64,000 nt of DNA from Bacillus sp. CHD6a (GTDB taxonomy: Bacteria; Bacillota; Bacilli; Bacillales; Bacillaceae_I). The notes beneath the pieces are model-generated. The model did no database searches. It was not told the origin of the DNA and was given only the letters and a program-made list of their open reading frames with translations. How positions within the stretch are numbered: the first letter of the stretch is position 1; each line of letters begins with the position of its first letter. The DNA lies in contig NZ_LBMD01000016.1 of NCBI RefSeq assembly GCF_001293645.1, positions 60,968 to 124,967 on the forward strand, read 5' to 3'. Made by a program: the position numbers and the translations under genes. Of the stretch, positions 43,422 to 52,415 are shown one piece after another.

Positions 43422-44930
43422 ATGGGAACTGCAACGCTTGAGAGGCAAGAAGTGAAACAAGCCTCACCAAACAAAACGAAAAAGCCGTTGGTGCTGGCAG
43501 CTATTATGCTTGCGATGTTCATGGCAGCCATCGAAGCGACGATTGTGTCCACAGCCATGCCTGCAATCGCTGCAGATCTTGGGGGATTCTCTTTATACAG
43601 TTGGGTATTCTCTTCCTATTTATTAATGAATGCTGTAACCGTTTTGATATACGGTAAACTATCGGATTTGTTTGGAAGAAAGCCAATACTTACATTTGGA
43701 ATCATTGTCTTTTTAATTGGATCTTTATTGTGTGGAATGGCTGCTTCCATTGAAATGTTAATCTTTTTCCGATTTATTCAAGGTTTTGGAGCAGGAGCCG
43801 TTATGCCCATTGCATCGACCATTGTGGGGGACCTGTACACAAAAGAGGAAAGGGCAAAAATTCAAGGGTATTTATCGAGTGTATGGGGTATATCAGCAAT
43901 CTTAGGACCTGCTATTGGCGGATTGCTTGTTCAGTATGTTAGTTGGAGATTTGTATTTTGGGTAAATATCCCTTTAGGAATCTTAGCCATTATCGGTCTT
44001 TATCTCTTCCTACATGAAGGAGTGGAAAAGAAGAAACATTCGATTGATTATGCAGGTGCGGGATTGTTATTTGTATCTGTGAGTTCATTCATGTTTGTCA
44101 TGGTAGAAGGCGGTGTAAGATGGGAGTGGCTATCAACTCCCGTTCTTAGCCTTATAGCTCTATCGGCAATAGCCTTTATATTCTTTATTCTTCAAGAAAA
44201 GCGAGCGAAGGATCCGATGATGCCGTTTGATATTTGGCAGGAACGGTCCATTCTAATTGCCAATATTACATCATTGACCACGGGCGTCATGTTAATAGGT
44301 ATTTCTAGTTTTTTACCTGCCTTTGTTCAAGGAGTTATGGAGAGACCGCCGATTGTTGCGGGTTTCACCTTGACTACCATGTCCATTGGGTGGCCGATTG
44401 CAGCAATGATTGCTGGGAGGCTTTTGTTAAGAATTGGATTTCGGACGACTTCCATTATTGGTGGAGTTGCCTTGATACTGGGAAGCATCATTTTCATGAC
44501 ATTAAGCCCTGAGGATGGACCAGTATGGGCCGCTTTTGGTTCCTTTATGATTGGTGTGGGTATGGGCTTTTCAACAACGGCCTTCATTGTCTCTATACAA
44601 AGTACAGTTCCATGGCAAAAACGAGGAGTAGCAACCGCATCCAACATGTTTATGAGAACACTGGGAAGTACCATAGGAGCAGCTCTGTTAGGTGGAATAT
44701 TAAATTCCAGAATACAGGCGCATTTAAAAGAAAATGGAGCTTTAGGTGAATTTTCTTTAGATTCTACGACACTCCTTCTAAATGAAGACCAGCGCAATCA
44801 GCTTTCAGCATCCATGAGAGTGTTGCTTCAGGATGGATTAACAACCGCACTTCAGACGGTTTACCTTGTTGTTGCAGGGTTTGCTGTCATCAGCTTTATT
44901 TTAATATTGCTCTTGCCTAAGAAAAGTTAA
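43422..44930 (+). CDS. MFS drug exporter, DHA2 (EmrB/QacA) family
   Basis: 502 residues, 14 membrane helices. Typical motifs: ALGKLSDLFGRKPILTFG-like motif A (here GKLSDLFGRKP near residue 86), motif C ISAILGPAIGGLLVQYVSWRFVFWVNIPLG near 158-187, and an acidic first helix (MAAIEATIVSTAMPAI). Proton-driven export of lipophilic or cationic compounds; substrates unknown. No regulator is adjacent. Absent from the corresponding B. subtilis interval. Confidence 0.88.
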   Translation: MGTATLERQEVKQASPNKTKKPLVLAAIMLAMFMAAIEATIVSTAMPAIAADLGGFSLYSWVFSSYLLMNAVTVLIYGKLSDLFGRKPILTFGIIVFLIGSLLCGMAASIEMLIFFRFIQGFGAGAVMPIASTIVGDLYTKEERAKIQGYLSSVWGISAILGPAIGGLLVQYVSWRFVFWVNIPLGILAIIGLYLFLHEGVEKKKHSIDYAGAGLLFVSVSSFMFVMVEGGVRWEWLSTPVLSLIALSAIAFIFFILQEKRAKDPMMPFDIWQERSILIANITSLTTGVMLIGISSFLPAFVQGVMERPPIVAGFTLTTMSIGWPIAAMIAGRLLLRIGFRTTSIIGGVALILGSIIFMTLSPEDGPVWAAFGSFMIGVGMGFSTTAFIVSIQSTVPWQKRGVATASNMFMRTLGSTIGAALLGGILNSRIQAHLKENGALGEFSLDSTTLLLNEDQRNQLSASMRVLLQDGLTTALQTVYLVVAGFAVISFILILLLPKKS

Positions 44931-44977
44931 AAAAGCGCCAGTTCTTAAGAAATTGTTTCTAGAGAGCTGGCGCTTTT
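44930..44977. terminator. Bidirectional terminator between MFS and TSUP genes
   Basis: AAAAAGCGCCAG / CTGGCGCTTTT stem with a long loop between convergent genes. Confidence 0.9.
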
Positions 44978-44982
44978 CGTTG

Positions 44983-45723
44983 CTAAACTATTATTTTTAA
45001 GAGTAAGTAGACGATGAGAAAAATAGAGAAAGCGCTAAGTATCTTCTGCCACGGAAGAAAAGCCAGTCTGTTCGCCAGTTTTATTGCAGTTTGTGCACCT
45101 AGAAGAGAGCCTAACCCAAGTGCGACCCCAACCTTCCAATCAAAATACCCCATGGAGAAGTAAACAATAAATGAAACAAAACAACTTGCGAAAGTTTGTA
45201 GCCTCGTGAGTCCGATACTGGATAGAAAAGAATGACCTGCCGTTAGGAAAGAATGCATAAGTAGGGTCGCTTGACCTGGACCGAATAGTCCATCAAAGGC
45301 ACCTATTCCTATATATGTTGGATAAAACAGCGGGGACGGTGTGCCATTATTTTCATTTCGCTTTATCTTCGATTTTACGATATTAAGAAAGGTGGCAATG
45401 ACCAACAAACCCAACGCTACTTTAAGCAAAATCTCCTCTGTCAGAAAGGAGGCTAATAAAGCACCAGAAATTCCTCCAATAATGGTAAATGGCACAATGG
45501 ATAATCCTAGTTTCACGTTTACTTGTTTCTTTTTCCAAATCGTATAAAAGCTAGTAAACGAACTGAAAGAATTAGAAAATTTATTGGATGCGATTGCAGT
45601 GTGAATAGGTACTCCCAAAAGTAGCATGGAAGGTAAGTTGATGAGGCCACCACCTCCTCCTAAGGTTCCTATAAATGTAGCGATAAAGCCGATTAATGTA
45701 AGATAGTAATATGGTGTTTCCAT
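44983..45723 (-). CDS. TSUP (TauE/SafE) family permease
   Basis: 246 residues, about eight helices, with the TSUP repeat GFIATFIGTLGGGGGLINLPSMLLLGVPIHTAIASNKF near the start and GAFDGLFGPGQATLLMHSFLTAG in the second half. The family moves sulfite, sulfonates or other small organic anions. ATG 45723 follows GAAGGTGTCACC. It is divergent from ccpC with about 120 bases between them; LysR-type regulators often control divergent genes, so CcpC control is possible but unproven. Confidence 0.85.
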   Translation of the reverse strand: METPYYYLTLIGFIATFIGTLGGGGGLINLPSMLLLGVPIHTAIASNKFSNSFSSFTSFYTIWKKKQVNVKLGLSIVPFTIIGGISGALLASFLTEEILLKVALGLLVIATFLNIVKSKIKRNENNGTPSPLFYPTYIGIGAFDGLFGPGQATLLMHSFLTAGHSFLSSIGLTRLQTFASCFVSFIVYFSMGYFDWKVGVALGLGSLLGAQTAIKLANRLAFLPWQKILSAFSIFLIVYLLLKIIV

Positions 45724-45844
45724 GGTGACACCTTCTTTCAACGAAACTTGGTCCTTCTACTTCATATTATGCGCATAATAGTCATAATGAAATGACATTA
45801 AAATTAAGATATACTATAAGAAAAACTTATATTGAGGGTAGTGT

Positions 45845-46723
45845 ATGAATACATCAGAATTTCAAATATTATCGGTAATGGCTAAAGAAAAAAATATGAG
45901 AAAAGCTTCTGAACGGTTGTTTGTTTCCCAACCAGCTTTGTCACAACGCTTGCAATCCATCGAAAAAAATTGGAATACCAAGATATTTATCAGGACGCAA
46001 AAAGGATTACTGATTACACCTGCTGGTGAGAAAATTGTGGAATTTGCGGAAGAGGTGTTAACAAAAGAAGCAAAGGTAAGAGAAGAAATCACCTCACTTG
46101 ATAAAGAAATCTACGGCACTTTAAAGATTGCTGTGGCCACAATCATCGGGCAATATTGGCTTCCGAAAGTATTGAAAAGGTTTATTCAAAAGTATCCTAA
46201 TGCCAAAGTCTCTCTTGTAACAGGGTGGAGCAGTGATATTGTAAAAAGTTTGTATGAAGATGAAGTTCATTTGGGGATTATCCGGGGAAACCCGGAATGG
46301 AAAGGAGTAAAGAAACATCTGCTTAGAGACAAGCTTTATCTTGTAGATACAGAAATAAAAGAGCTTTCAGAACTGGAACTTACGGAACGACCTTTTATCC
46401 AATTTAAGAGTGATTCCACCTATTATCAAGAAATTCAAGTGTGGTGGCATAAAAAATTTCAGGCTCCACCAAAGCGGACCATTGTAGTAGATCAAATTGA
46501 GACATGTAAACAGATGGCGCTAAATGGAATTGGTTATGCTATCCTGCCTTCCATCACCATACAGGATGATTATGATAACATCAAAAAGATTCCGCTTGAA
46601 GAAGATGAAGTATCCAACCTTCACCGAGATACATGGTTGATTGGATATGAATCCTCCTTTAATTTAAAGCAGGTGGAAGCATTTCTAGAAGTATTAGAGG
46701 AATATCATCATGGAGGTAATTAA
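45845..46723 (+). CDS. ccpC: LysR-type regulator CcpC
   Basis: 292 residues: HTH domain (about 4-60; NMRKASERLFVSQPALSQRLQSIEKNW) and effector domain (about 90-290). I recognise near-identical segments with B. subtilis CcpC/YkuM: GTLKIAVATIIGQYWLPKVLKRF, LVTGWSSDIVKSLYEDEVHLGIIRGNPEWKG and VDQIETCKQMALNGIGYAILPS. CcpC senses citrate and controls aconitase and citrate synthase genes. Its place downstream of darB, with two genes inserted, fits the ykuL-ykuM order. Confidence 0.92.
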   Translation: MNTSEFQILSVMAKEKNMRKASERLFVSQPALSQRLQSIEKNWNTKIFIRTQKGLLITPAGEKIVEFAEEVLTKEAKVREEITSLDKEIYGTLKIAVATIIGQYWLPKVLKRFIQKYPNAKVSLVTGWSSDIVKSLYEDEVHLGIIRGNPEWKGVKKHLLRDKLYLVDTEIKELSELELTERPFIQFKSDSTYYQEIQVWWHKKFQAPPKRTIVVDQIETCKQMALNGIGYAILPSITIQDDYDNIKKIPLEEDEVSNLHRDTWLIGYESSFNLKQVEAFLEVLEEYHHGGN

Positions 46724-46817
46724 CGAACTTCTTTAAGATAATATTGGATTATATTTAAAAGAAATAGTAATATATATCTTTGAGATACTAGACTTACTTA
46801 TAAGGTGGAGCACTTGT

Positions 46818-47654
46818 ATGGAATGGAAAAATATTTATCGCGGTATGTTAATGGGGATTAGTGATGTAATACCTGGTGTAAGCGGTGGAACAATTGCTTT
46901 TATCCTAGGAATTTACGACCGTCTTATTGAATCAATAAGCGGAATTTTCAGCAGAGAATGGTTAAGACACCTAAAGTTTCTTATCCCTCTAGGTATCGGT
47001 ATCGTGGGTGCATTACTTATTTTCAGTCACCTACTCGATTACTTGTTACACACCTATCCCCAACCGACTATGTTTTTGTTTTTAGGATTAATCATTGGAG
47101 TTTTACCATTACTAACCAAAGAATCTAACATGTTTCAAACATTTACAAAACGTCACTATCTGGCTTTAATTCTTTCATTTGTATTAGTTGGTTCCATGGC
47201 ATTTTTGCAGGAATCTACAAGACCCGTGATTGAAACACTAACAGTTAGTTCAGCAATCAGTCTATTTTTTGCTGGTTGGATTGCCAGTATGACAATGCTT
47301 CTGCCTGGTATTAGCGGCTCAATGGTATTATTGATCCTAGGCTTCTATACGACAGCTATCGCAGCACTCAAAGATATCAACATACCGATTATACTTACAA
47401 TCGGTGCAGGAGTTGCGGTTGGTTTTATCATATCCAGTAAACTAATTAAATACGTGTTGGAGCATTTTCCGAAAATAACATTTGCCGCGATCATCGGCCT
47501 TGTGATGGGGTCGACGTTAATTGTCTTCCCGGGCTTTTCACAAAGCATGCTTACAAACGTGATTAGCATTCTCACCTTCATCATTGGAATGATAGTAGTT
47601 CAATTCATCGCACGCACAAACGATAAAATGGTTGCCAAAAGAGAGACTGAATAA
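46818..47654 (+). CDS. DUF368 membrane protein (PopT-like undecaprenyl-phosphate translocase)
   Basis: 278 residues, about eight helices. Two internally related signature loops, SDVIPGVSGGTIAFILGIYDRLI (about 15-37) and LLPGISGSMVLLILGFYTT (about 160-178), define DUF368. Recent work assigned DUF368 proteins (PopT) to recycling of undecaprenyl phosphate across the membrane for wall synthesis, with importance at alkaline pH; that role is inferred here from the family. Located directly before the repeat locus G and the dap genes. Confidence 0.85.
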   Translation: MEWKNIYRGMLMGISDVIPGVSGGTIAFILGIYDRLIESISGIFSREWLRHLKFLIPLGIGIVGALLIFSHLLDYLLHTYPQPTMFLFLGLIIGVLPLLTKESNMFQTFTKRHYLALILSFVLVGSMAFLQESTRPVIETLTVSSAISLFFAGWIASMTMLLPGISGSMVLLILGFYTTAIAALKDINIPIILTIGAGVAVGFIISSKLIKYVLEHFPKITFAAIIGLVMGSTLIVFPGFSQSMLTNVISILTFIIGMIVVQFIARTNDKMVAKRETE

Positions 47655-47691
47655 GTCTCTCTTTTTCATAAGGATTAGAGTATATATAGTA

Positions 47692-48290
47692 CTGTTGATT
47701 TCCGTTTTCCAGGAGCTTCGCTTGCCTGCGGGGTTCTCACTTGTCCCTTCCTCCCGCGGGCGTCTACGCGCCTTCCACTCCAATCAACAAGGTAATCTCA
47801 TTCATACAAGGTTAAAGGAAAAGAAACTAACCAGAATAGCTGAAAAAGTAGTAACCTTTAATACTTTTGAATCTTAGCTGTTGATTGGAGCAAATGGCGG
47901 AGACTCCTCGAAAATGCTACGCATTTTCTTCGTGCGATGAATCGTTGCCTATGCCTTCCTTGTCCTGAGGGAGATAGCGCTAGGTGGAGACCCCACAGGC
48001 GAAGCGAGGCCACTGAAAAACAGAAAAAATAAAGTTTTTATTTATTCCTAGCTGTTGATTGGAGCAAAAGGCGAAGACTCCTGAGGGAGATAGCGCTAGG
48101 TGGAGACCCCGCAGGCATAGCCGAGGAGGCTCCAGCAGCGCCCCTAGGAAAGCGAAGCCATTTGCGGAAATCAACAGCGGTGTTTATCAATTTCCAAAAC
48201 CTAAGACTTTTTCAGTGGCCTCGGCGAAGCCGAGGAGGCTCTAACAGTGCCCCTAGGAAAGCGAAGCATTTGCGGAAATCAACAGCGGCG
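47692..48290 (+). mobile_element. Repeat locus G: full palindrome and MITE-like copy nested in another copy
   Basis: 47692-47790 is a complete GTTGATTTCC ... CTCCAATCAAC palindromic repeat. An older MITE-like copy follows from about 47839 (GCTGAAAAAGTAGTAACC) and holds the 58-base inner module. It is interrupted at GGCGAAGCGAGG (47998-48009) by a younger copy, 48010-48222, 213 bases, with intact CCACTGAAAAACAG and CTTTTTCAGTGGCCTC ends. The old copy resumes at GGCGAAGCCGAGG (48223-48235), a near-perfect duplication of the left flank, and ends CAACAGCGG (48288). Confidence 0.8.
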
Positions 48291-48380
48291 TTAAACTAAT
48301 GGCTAAAGTTTTCACTTTTATAGAGCCGGGCTGTTTTGTCCGGATATTCTTTATTTATCAAAAATCTATAATTTTTTTAC

Positions 48381-48409
48381 TTGTCACACTTTTCGTTGTT
48401 TGATAGAGT
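48381..48409 (+). promoter_or_regulatory. Probable dapH promoter
   Basis: TTGTCA (48381-48386), 17-base spacer, TAGAGT (48404-48409); 40 bases before the start. Confidence 0.6.
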
Positions 48410-48448
48410 AAAGGGATAAAGACTTATAGTTTTGGGAGGAATTACATA

Positions 48449-49159
48449 ATGAAAATGATGGACGCAAACGAGATTATTTCTTTTATTCAAAACAGTACAA
48501 AATCCACACCTGTAAAGGTTTATGTGAAAGGTGATGTAGAAGGTATCAACTTTGGTGCTTCTTCAAAAACTTTCTTAAATGGCAATAGCGGAGTTGTATT
48601 TGGCGAGTGGGCTGAAATTGAAGTAGCTCTTAAAGAAAACGAAGCAAAGATTGAAGATTTTGTGGTAGAGAATGATCGCCGCAACTCTGCCATTCCTCTT
48701 CTTGACATGAAAGGTGTCAAAGCTCGTATCGAGCCAGGCGCAATCATCCGTGACCAAGTAGAGATTGGGGACAATGCTGTTATCATGATGGGTGCTTCTA
48801 TCAATATCGGTTCCGTGGTTGGAGAAGGAACGATGATTGACATGAACGTAGTACTTGGTGGACGCGCTACAGTCGGTAAGAACTGTCACATCGGTGCAGG
48901 ATCCGTTCTTGCTGGCGTAATTGAGCCGCCTTCTGCAAAGCCTGTTGTTATTGAAGATGATGTTGTTATTGGAGCAAATGCAGTAGTGCTAGAAGGTGTA
49001 ACAGTTGGAAAAGGTGCAGTTGTAGCTGCGGGAGCCATTGTAATTGATGACGTGGCACCATACACAGTGGTAGCTGGAACACCGGCAAAGAAAATAAAAG
49101 ATATTGATGAAAAAACGAAGTCTAAAACGGAAATTAAACAAGAACTTCGTCAATTATAA
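48449..49159 (+). CDS. dapH: Tetrahydrodipicolinate N-acetyltransferase
   Basis: 236 residues. N-terminal mixed domain, then a left-handed parallel beta-helix (about 85-215) with hexapeptide repeats such as [23 protein letters not shown] and [25 protein letters not shown]. It acetylates tetrahydrodipicolinate in the acetyl branch of the diaminopimelate/lysine route, supplying peptidoglycan and spore precursors. Corresponds to B. subtilis YkuQ. An intrinsic terminator separates it from ykuR, which has its own strong ribosome site, so expression is partly uncoupled. Confidence 0.95.
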   Translation: MKMMDANEIISFIQNSTKSTPVKVYVKGDVEGINFGASSKTFLNGNSGVVFGEWAEIEVALKENEAKIEDFVVENDRRNSAIPLLDMKGVKARIEPGAIIRDQVEIGDNAVIMMGASINIGSVVGEGTMIDMNVVLGGRATVGKNCHIGAGSVLAGVIEPPSAKPVVIEDDVVIGANAVVLEGVTVGKGAVVAAGAIVIDDVAPYTVVAGTPAKKIKDIDEKTKSKTEIKQELRQL

Positions 49160-49173
49160 TATAGTAGAGATGA

Positions 49174-49206
49174 AAAAGGCGTGGGTGCTTAACTCCACGT
49201 CTTTTT
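49174..49206 (+). terminator. Terminator/attenuator between dapH and ykuR
   Basis: AAAAAGGCGTGG / CCACGTCTTTTT stem with T tail; ykuR starts 22 bases later. Confidence 0.8.
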
Positions 49207-49227
49207 CTTAGAAAGAGAGGGATAGTC

Positions 49228-50358
49228 GTGTCGAATCTAATCAATCCTTTTATACAAATAAGAAGAGATCTACATCAAATTCCAGAAAAAGGCTTTCAAG
49301 AAACAAAAACACAAGGATATTTGCTTCATTATATACAAAACCTGCCACAGGATCATATAGAAGTAAAAACATGGGAAACTGGAATATTTGTGAGAGTACA
49401 AGGAACTAATCCTTCTAAAACAATTGGATACAGAGCGGACATTGATGGCCTGCCAATCGAAGAAGAAACAGATTTATCCTTTCCTTCTTTACATGAGGGA
49501 ATGATGCATGCATGCGGACATGATATGCATATGAGTATTGCCCTGGGAATCCTGACTCATTTTTCTCAGCATCCTGCATCTGATAACCTCCTGTTTATGT
49601 TTCAACCAGCAGAAGAGGGACCAGGTGGTGCTTTGCCAATGATTAAATCGGCTGTCTTTAAGGCTTGGAAACCAGATATGATTGTAGCTCTCCATATCGC
49701 ACCGGAATATCCAGTCGGTACTATTGCTACAAAACAGGGACTTCTTTTTGCTAATACATCTGAACTTTTTATCGACTTAAAAGGGCGAGGAGGACATGCA
49801 GCATATCCGCACCAAACAAACGATATGGTGGTTGCCGCGTGTTCGCTTGTTACACAATTACAGACAGTCATAGCCCGGAATGTTGATCCACTAGACAGTG
49901 CCGTTATTACAGTTGGGAAAATTACTGGCGGAACGGTTCAAAACATCATAGCGGAACGCGCCAGACTAGAAGGAACGATTCGTACTCTGTCAGTTGAAAG
50001 TATGAAAAAAGTTAAAGAGCGGATTGAAGCTCTCGTTCACGGAGTGGAAGTGGGGTATAACTGCCAAACAACCATCGATTACGGAAGCATGTACCATCAG
50101 GTAGACAATGATCCGGCTCTTACCGAAGAGTTTATGCAGTATGTATCGGAAAACACCAATGTTCGAGTCATAGAATGTAAAGAGGCGATGACCGGAGAAG
50201 ATTATGGATACATGATTGAGAACATCCCTGGGTTTATGTTCTGGCTAGGAGCAGAATCCCCATATGGCCTTCATCATTCAAAATTGAATCCTAATGAAGA
50301 TTCGATTGGTGTAGCTATAAGCACGCTCATTTCTTATTTCAATTATAAATCAAAGTGA
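49228..50358 (+). CDS. ykuR: N-acetyldiaminopimelate deacetylase
   Basis: 376 residues, M20 amidohydrolase of the acetyl-diaminopimelate type. It removes the acetyl group from N-acetyl-LL-diaminopimelate in lysine and wall precursor synthesis. Metal/active residues: [10 protein letters not shown] (about 91-100), EEGPGGA (Glu about 130) and [11 protein letters not shown]. Length and neighbours match B. subtilis YkuR. GTG start at 49228 behind AGAGAGGGAT. Confidence 0.93.
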   Translation: MSNLINPFIQIRRDLHQIPEKGFQETKTQGYLLHYIQNLPQDHIEVKTWETGIFVRVQGTNPSKTIGYRADIDGLPIEEETDLSFPSLHEGMMHACGHDMHMSIALGILTHFSQHPASDNLLFMFQPAEEGPGGALPMIKSAVFKAWKPDMIVALHIAPEYPVGTIATKQGLLFANTSELFIDLKGRGGHAAYPHQTNDMVVAACSLVTQLQTVIARNVDPLDSAVITVGKITGGTVQNIIAERARLEGTIRTLSVESMKKVKERIEALVHGVEVGYNCQTTIDYGSMYHQVDNDPALTEEFMQYVSENTNVRVIECKEAMTGEDYGYMIENIPGFMFWLGAESPYGLHHSKLNPNEDSIGVAISTLISYFNYKSK

Positions 50359-50405
50359 CATTTTTATTTTCCTCCTTGTATAATTTGGCGTTCGCGAGCC
50401 AAATT
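50355..50405 (+). promoter_or_regulatory. ykuS promoter with an overlapping inverted repeat
   Basis: GTGACA (50355-50360), 18-base spacer, TATAAT (50379-50384). The inverted repeat AATTTGGC / GCCAAATT (50382-50389 / 50398-50405, 8-base centre) overlaps the -10 and start point, an operator-like arrangement, or a 5' leader hairpin. Confidence 0.5.
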
Positions 50406-50428
50406 AACAAAGAGGAGGTGGATTACAT

Positions 50429-50674
50429 ATGCCAAAAATCGGTGTAGAACAATCCTTAACAGATGTTCAACAAGCGTTGCAACAAAAAGGATACGATGTT
50501 GTTCAATTAACGAATGAAAACGACGCAAAAGGGTGTGACTGCTGCGTTGTTACGGGAATCGACAATAATGTAATGGGTATCTCCAATAGTGTCACTGCTG
50601 GTTCTGTAATAGAAGCAAGCGGACTGACCGCAGATCAGATTTGCCAACAGGTAGAAAGCAGAATAAACCACTAA
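50429..50674 (+). CDS. ykuS: YkuS family (UPF0180) protein
   Basis: 81 residues, UPF0180: [24 protein letters not shown], then the [16 protein letters not shown] segment with three cysteines, and [21 protein letters not shown]. Function unknown. Very strong ribosome site AGAGGAGGTGGA. Its own promoter lies in the short gap after ykuR. Confidence 0.92.
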   Translation: MPKIGVEQSLTDVQQALQQKGYDVVQLTNENDAKGCDCCVVTGIDNNVMGISNSVTAGSVIEASGLTADQICQQVESRINH

Positions 50675-50701
50675 AAAAGGAGCCGAGATGGCTCTTTTTT
50701 A
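50675..50701 (+). terminator. ykuS terminator
   Basis: AAAAAGGAGCC / GGCTCTTTTT stem with 5-base loop. Confidence 0.92.
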
Positions 50702-50832
50702 GTGGTGAGATGAGGTATGTGCGACGGTTTAGTTAAGTGGTTACGGTAGATCCCTTGGAGTTTTAAGGGCCGAAAAGTGAAAAAAGTTTATTTATGAAGG
50801 AAAATGGCTCTATTTTTGTTGGGGAAATTTAG

Positions 50833-51045
50833 TTCGGACATTACCCAGCGGTCTTCGGACATTTAATGGGGGAAGATTGATGGGCTTCGGTCAATATTTC
50901 ATTGAGTTCGGTCAACTTTTACATATGGTTCGGTCAAACAGTTTTGAGGTTCGGTCATTTTTGGCAAAACTTTGGACAAATTCGCAAAATCTTCGGTCAA
51001 TTTTGTTAAATCTTCGGTCAATTTCGCAATATCTTTGGACATATA
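50833..51045. repeat. 21-bp periodic degenerate array R1 (TTCGGTCA core)
   Basis: Ten copies of a core TTYGGWCA start at 50833, 50854, 50886, 50907, 50929, 50950, 50971, 50992, 51013 and 51034. Steps are 21 bases except one of 22 and one of 32. The 12-13 bases after each core vary. It lies between the convergent ykuS and ykuT genes. Confidence 0.9.
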
Positions 51046-51066
51046 GCATTACCACCTACACAAAAA

Positions 51067-51113
51067 GCAACCAAGCAACCAAGCAACCAAGCAACCAAGC
51101 AAACCAAGCAACA
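51067..51113. repeat. 8-bp tandem repeat GCAACCAA
   Basis: Four exact GCAACCAA units (51067-51098), then GCAAACCAA and GCAACAG, right next to array R1. Confidence 0.92.
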
Positions 51114-51207
51114 GACCAGACACAAACGTATCACAAATCCACCCATCACTTTTCAACATCAGAACAAAAAGAAAGTCCAGAGTATCCACTCTAGACTTCT
51201 CAAAAAA

Positions 51208-52047
51208 CTAATCTTTCTTTTCAATATAAACTTGATGTGGAAACGGGATTTCAATTCCATTAGCATCCAATGCTTCTTTGAGGGTTTTGCGTAATTTACG
51301 CTCGACTGCCCACTGTTGCATGTTCTCGGTTTTTGCGATGATTCGAATGACAACATCCGAAGCACCAAGACCTTGGACACCTACTACATTAGGGCCTTCA
51401 ATAATTGTTTCATCTTCAGAAGCAACCTGTTCACAAACACGCTGCAACACTTCAATTGCTTGATCAATATTATCATCATAGGAGATGCCGATATCAACCA
51501 GCGCTCTCATATTTCCGCGAGAATGGTTGGTCAAATTAGAGATCTCACGGTTTGGCACATAGTGCAAAGAACCATCAAAATCCCTAATTTTTGTTGTGCG
51601 TAGACCAACTTCTTCTACGATACCGGAAAAACCAGCAGTTGTAACATAATCATCTACATCCACTTGTTTTTCTAGTAAAAGGAAGAAACCTGTTACAACG
51701 TCACTGACGATTCCTTGTGCCCCAAAACCAATAGCAAGACCTACAACTCCTGCCCCTGCTAAAATAGCGGTTGTTTCCACGGCAAAGACATTTTCAAGAA
51801 CCATAATGACGAGGAAAAAGATTAATGCATATGTAAATATGTTAACTGTCAGCTTTTCTAGTGTTTTTGCCCTTCCAGGTGAAATACCCTGTTTTTCTGA
51901 AGCTCTTGCAAATCCACGTGTAATAATCTTTGTTCCAATTGATTTTACAATTGCGTACACAATAAGGATAACAATAAGTTTCAGGACAAGTATCCCTAAT
52001 GCCGTTAATATTGCGTAAAAATCAATATCAGATAAGTCAAATACCAT
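51208..52047 (-). CDS. ykuT: MscS-family mechanosensitive channel
   Basis: 279 residues: three N-terminal helices (about 10-40, 70-90, 93-120), with the pore-lining helix TAILAGAGVVGLAIGFGAQGIVSDVVTGFFLLLEKQ rich in Gly/Ala as in MscS, then the cytoplasmic beta domain (GIVEEVGLRTTKIRDFDGSLHYVPNREISNLTN). It opens on membrane tension to release solutes in osmotic downshock. Corresponds to B. subtilis YkuT. Start: ATG 52047 behind GAAGGGAG. Confidence 0.93.
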   Translation of the reverse strand: MVFDLSDIDFYAILTALGILVLKLIVILIVYAIVKSIGTKIITRGFARASEKQGISPGRAKTLEKLTVNIFTYALIFFLVIMVLENVFAVETTAILAGAGVVGLAIGFGAQGIVSDVVTGFFLLLEKQVDVDDYVTTAGFSGIVEEVGLRTTKIRDFDGSLHYVPNREISNLTNHSRGNMRALVDIGISYDDNIDQAIEVLQRVCEQVASEDETIIEGPNVVGVQGLGASDVVIRIIAKTENMQQWAVERKLRKTLKEALDANGIEIPFPHQVYIEKKD

Positions 52048-52415
52048 TTGAATATTACTCCCTTCTTTAAATTATTTATGCCCTAATATCGCATTATAAA
52101 GTATTCGTTTGTGAAAACCAAATGATTTACGGAAAACAACTGGAAAAAGCTTATTATTTTGTTCTCAAAGGAAAGAATGGTAGTATTAGATGGGAGAAAA
52201 AATTCCCATTTATCACCACGATTCATAAAGGGAATACCAACAAGGTGAATTTGGATCTTGTATTCATTACTTCTAACTCCTTAATTAAATTAATTATCAT
52301 TTAACATTGACTAAAAATAAAGAGTGATTTATAATAGTTGATGTTGATTAAATAACTAAATGAGAATTTTTTATTAATATTCTCATTTGAAATTACAACT
52401 TGGAGGGATTTACAA
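52048..52415 (+). other. Long divergent intergenic region ykuT-ykuU
   Basis: 368 bases, AT-rich. The right half holds the ykuU promoter and an inverted repeat. The left half has a small TGGGA...TCCCA hairpin (52190-52208) and an open frame of 60 codons (52122-52304) without ribosome site, which I do not accept as a gene. Confidence 0.6.
52307..52389 (+). promoter_or_regulatory. ykuU promoter and downstream inverted repeat
   Basis: TTGACT (52307-52312), 17-base spacer, TATAAT (52330-52335) form an almost ideal promoter. TTATAATAGTTGATG over the -10 half-matches a PerR box. A 7-base inverted repeat TGAGAAT / ATTCTCA (about 52361-52386, AT-only centre) lies in the leader before the GGAGGG ribosome site, a possible operator (Fur/PerR class) or RNA hairpin. 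Confidence 0.6.

Noticed and set aside
47692..48290. Full insertion sequence at the largest repeat locus
   Set aside because: No transposase-like reading frame; the locus is explained by stacked short elements.
50833..51045. CRISPR-like regular spacing in array R1
   Set aside because: Unit is only 21 bases with an 8-9 base core, spacers of 12-13 bases are far too short, and no cas gene is near.
50877..51194. 105-codon open frame over array R1 and the microsatellite
   Set aside because: Starts inside the repeat, has no ribosome site, and the translation is only repeat-derived seven-residue periodicity and low complexity.
52122..52304. 60-codon plus-strand frame between ykuT and ykuU
   Set aside because: No ribosome site, unusual composition, no recognisable features.
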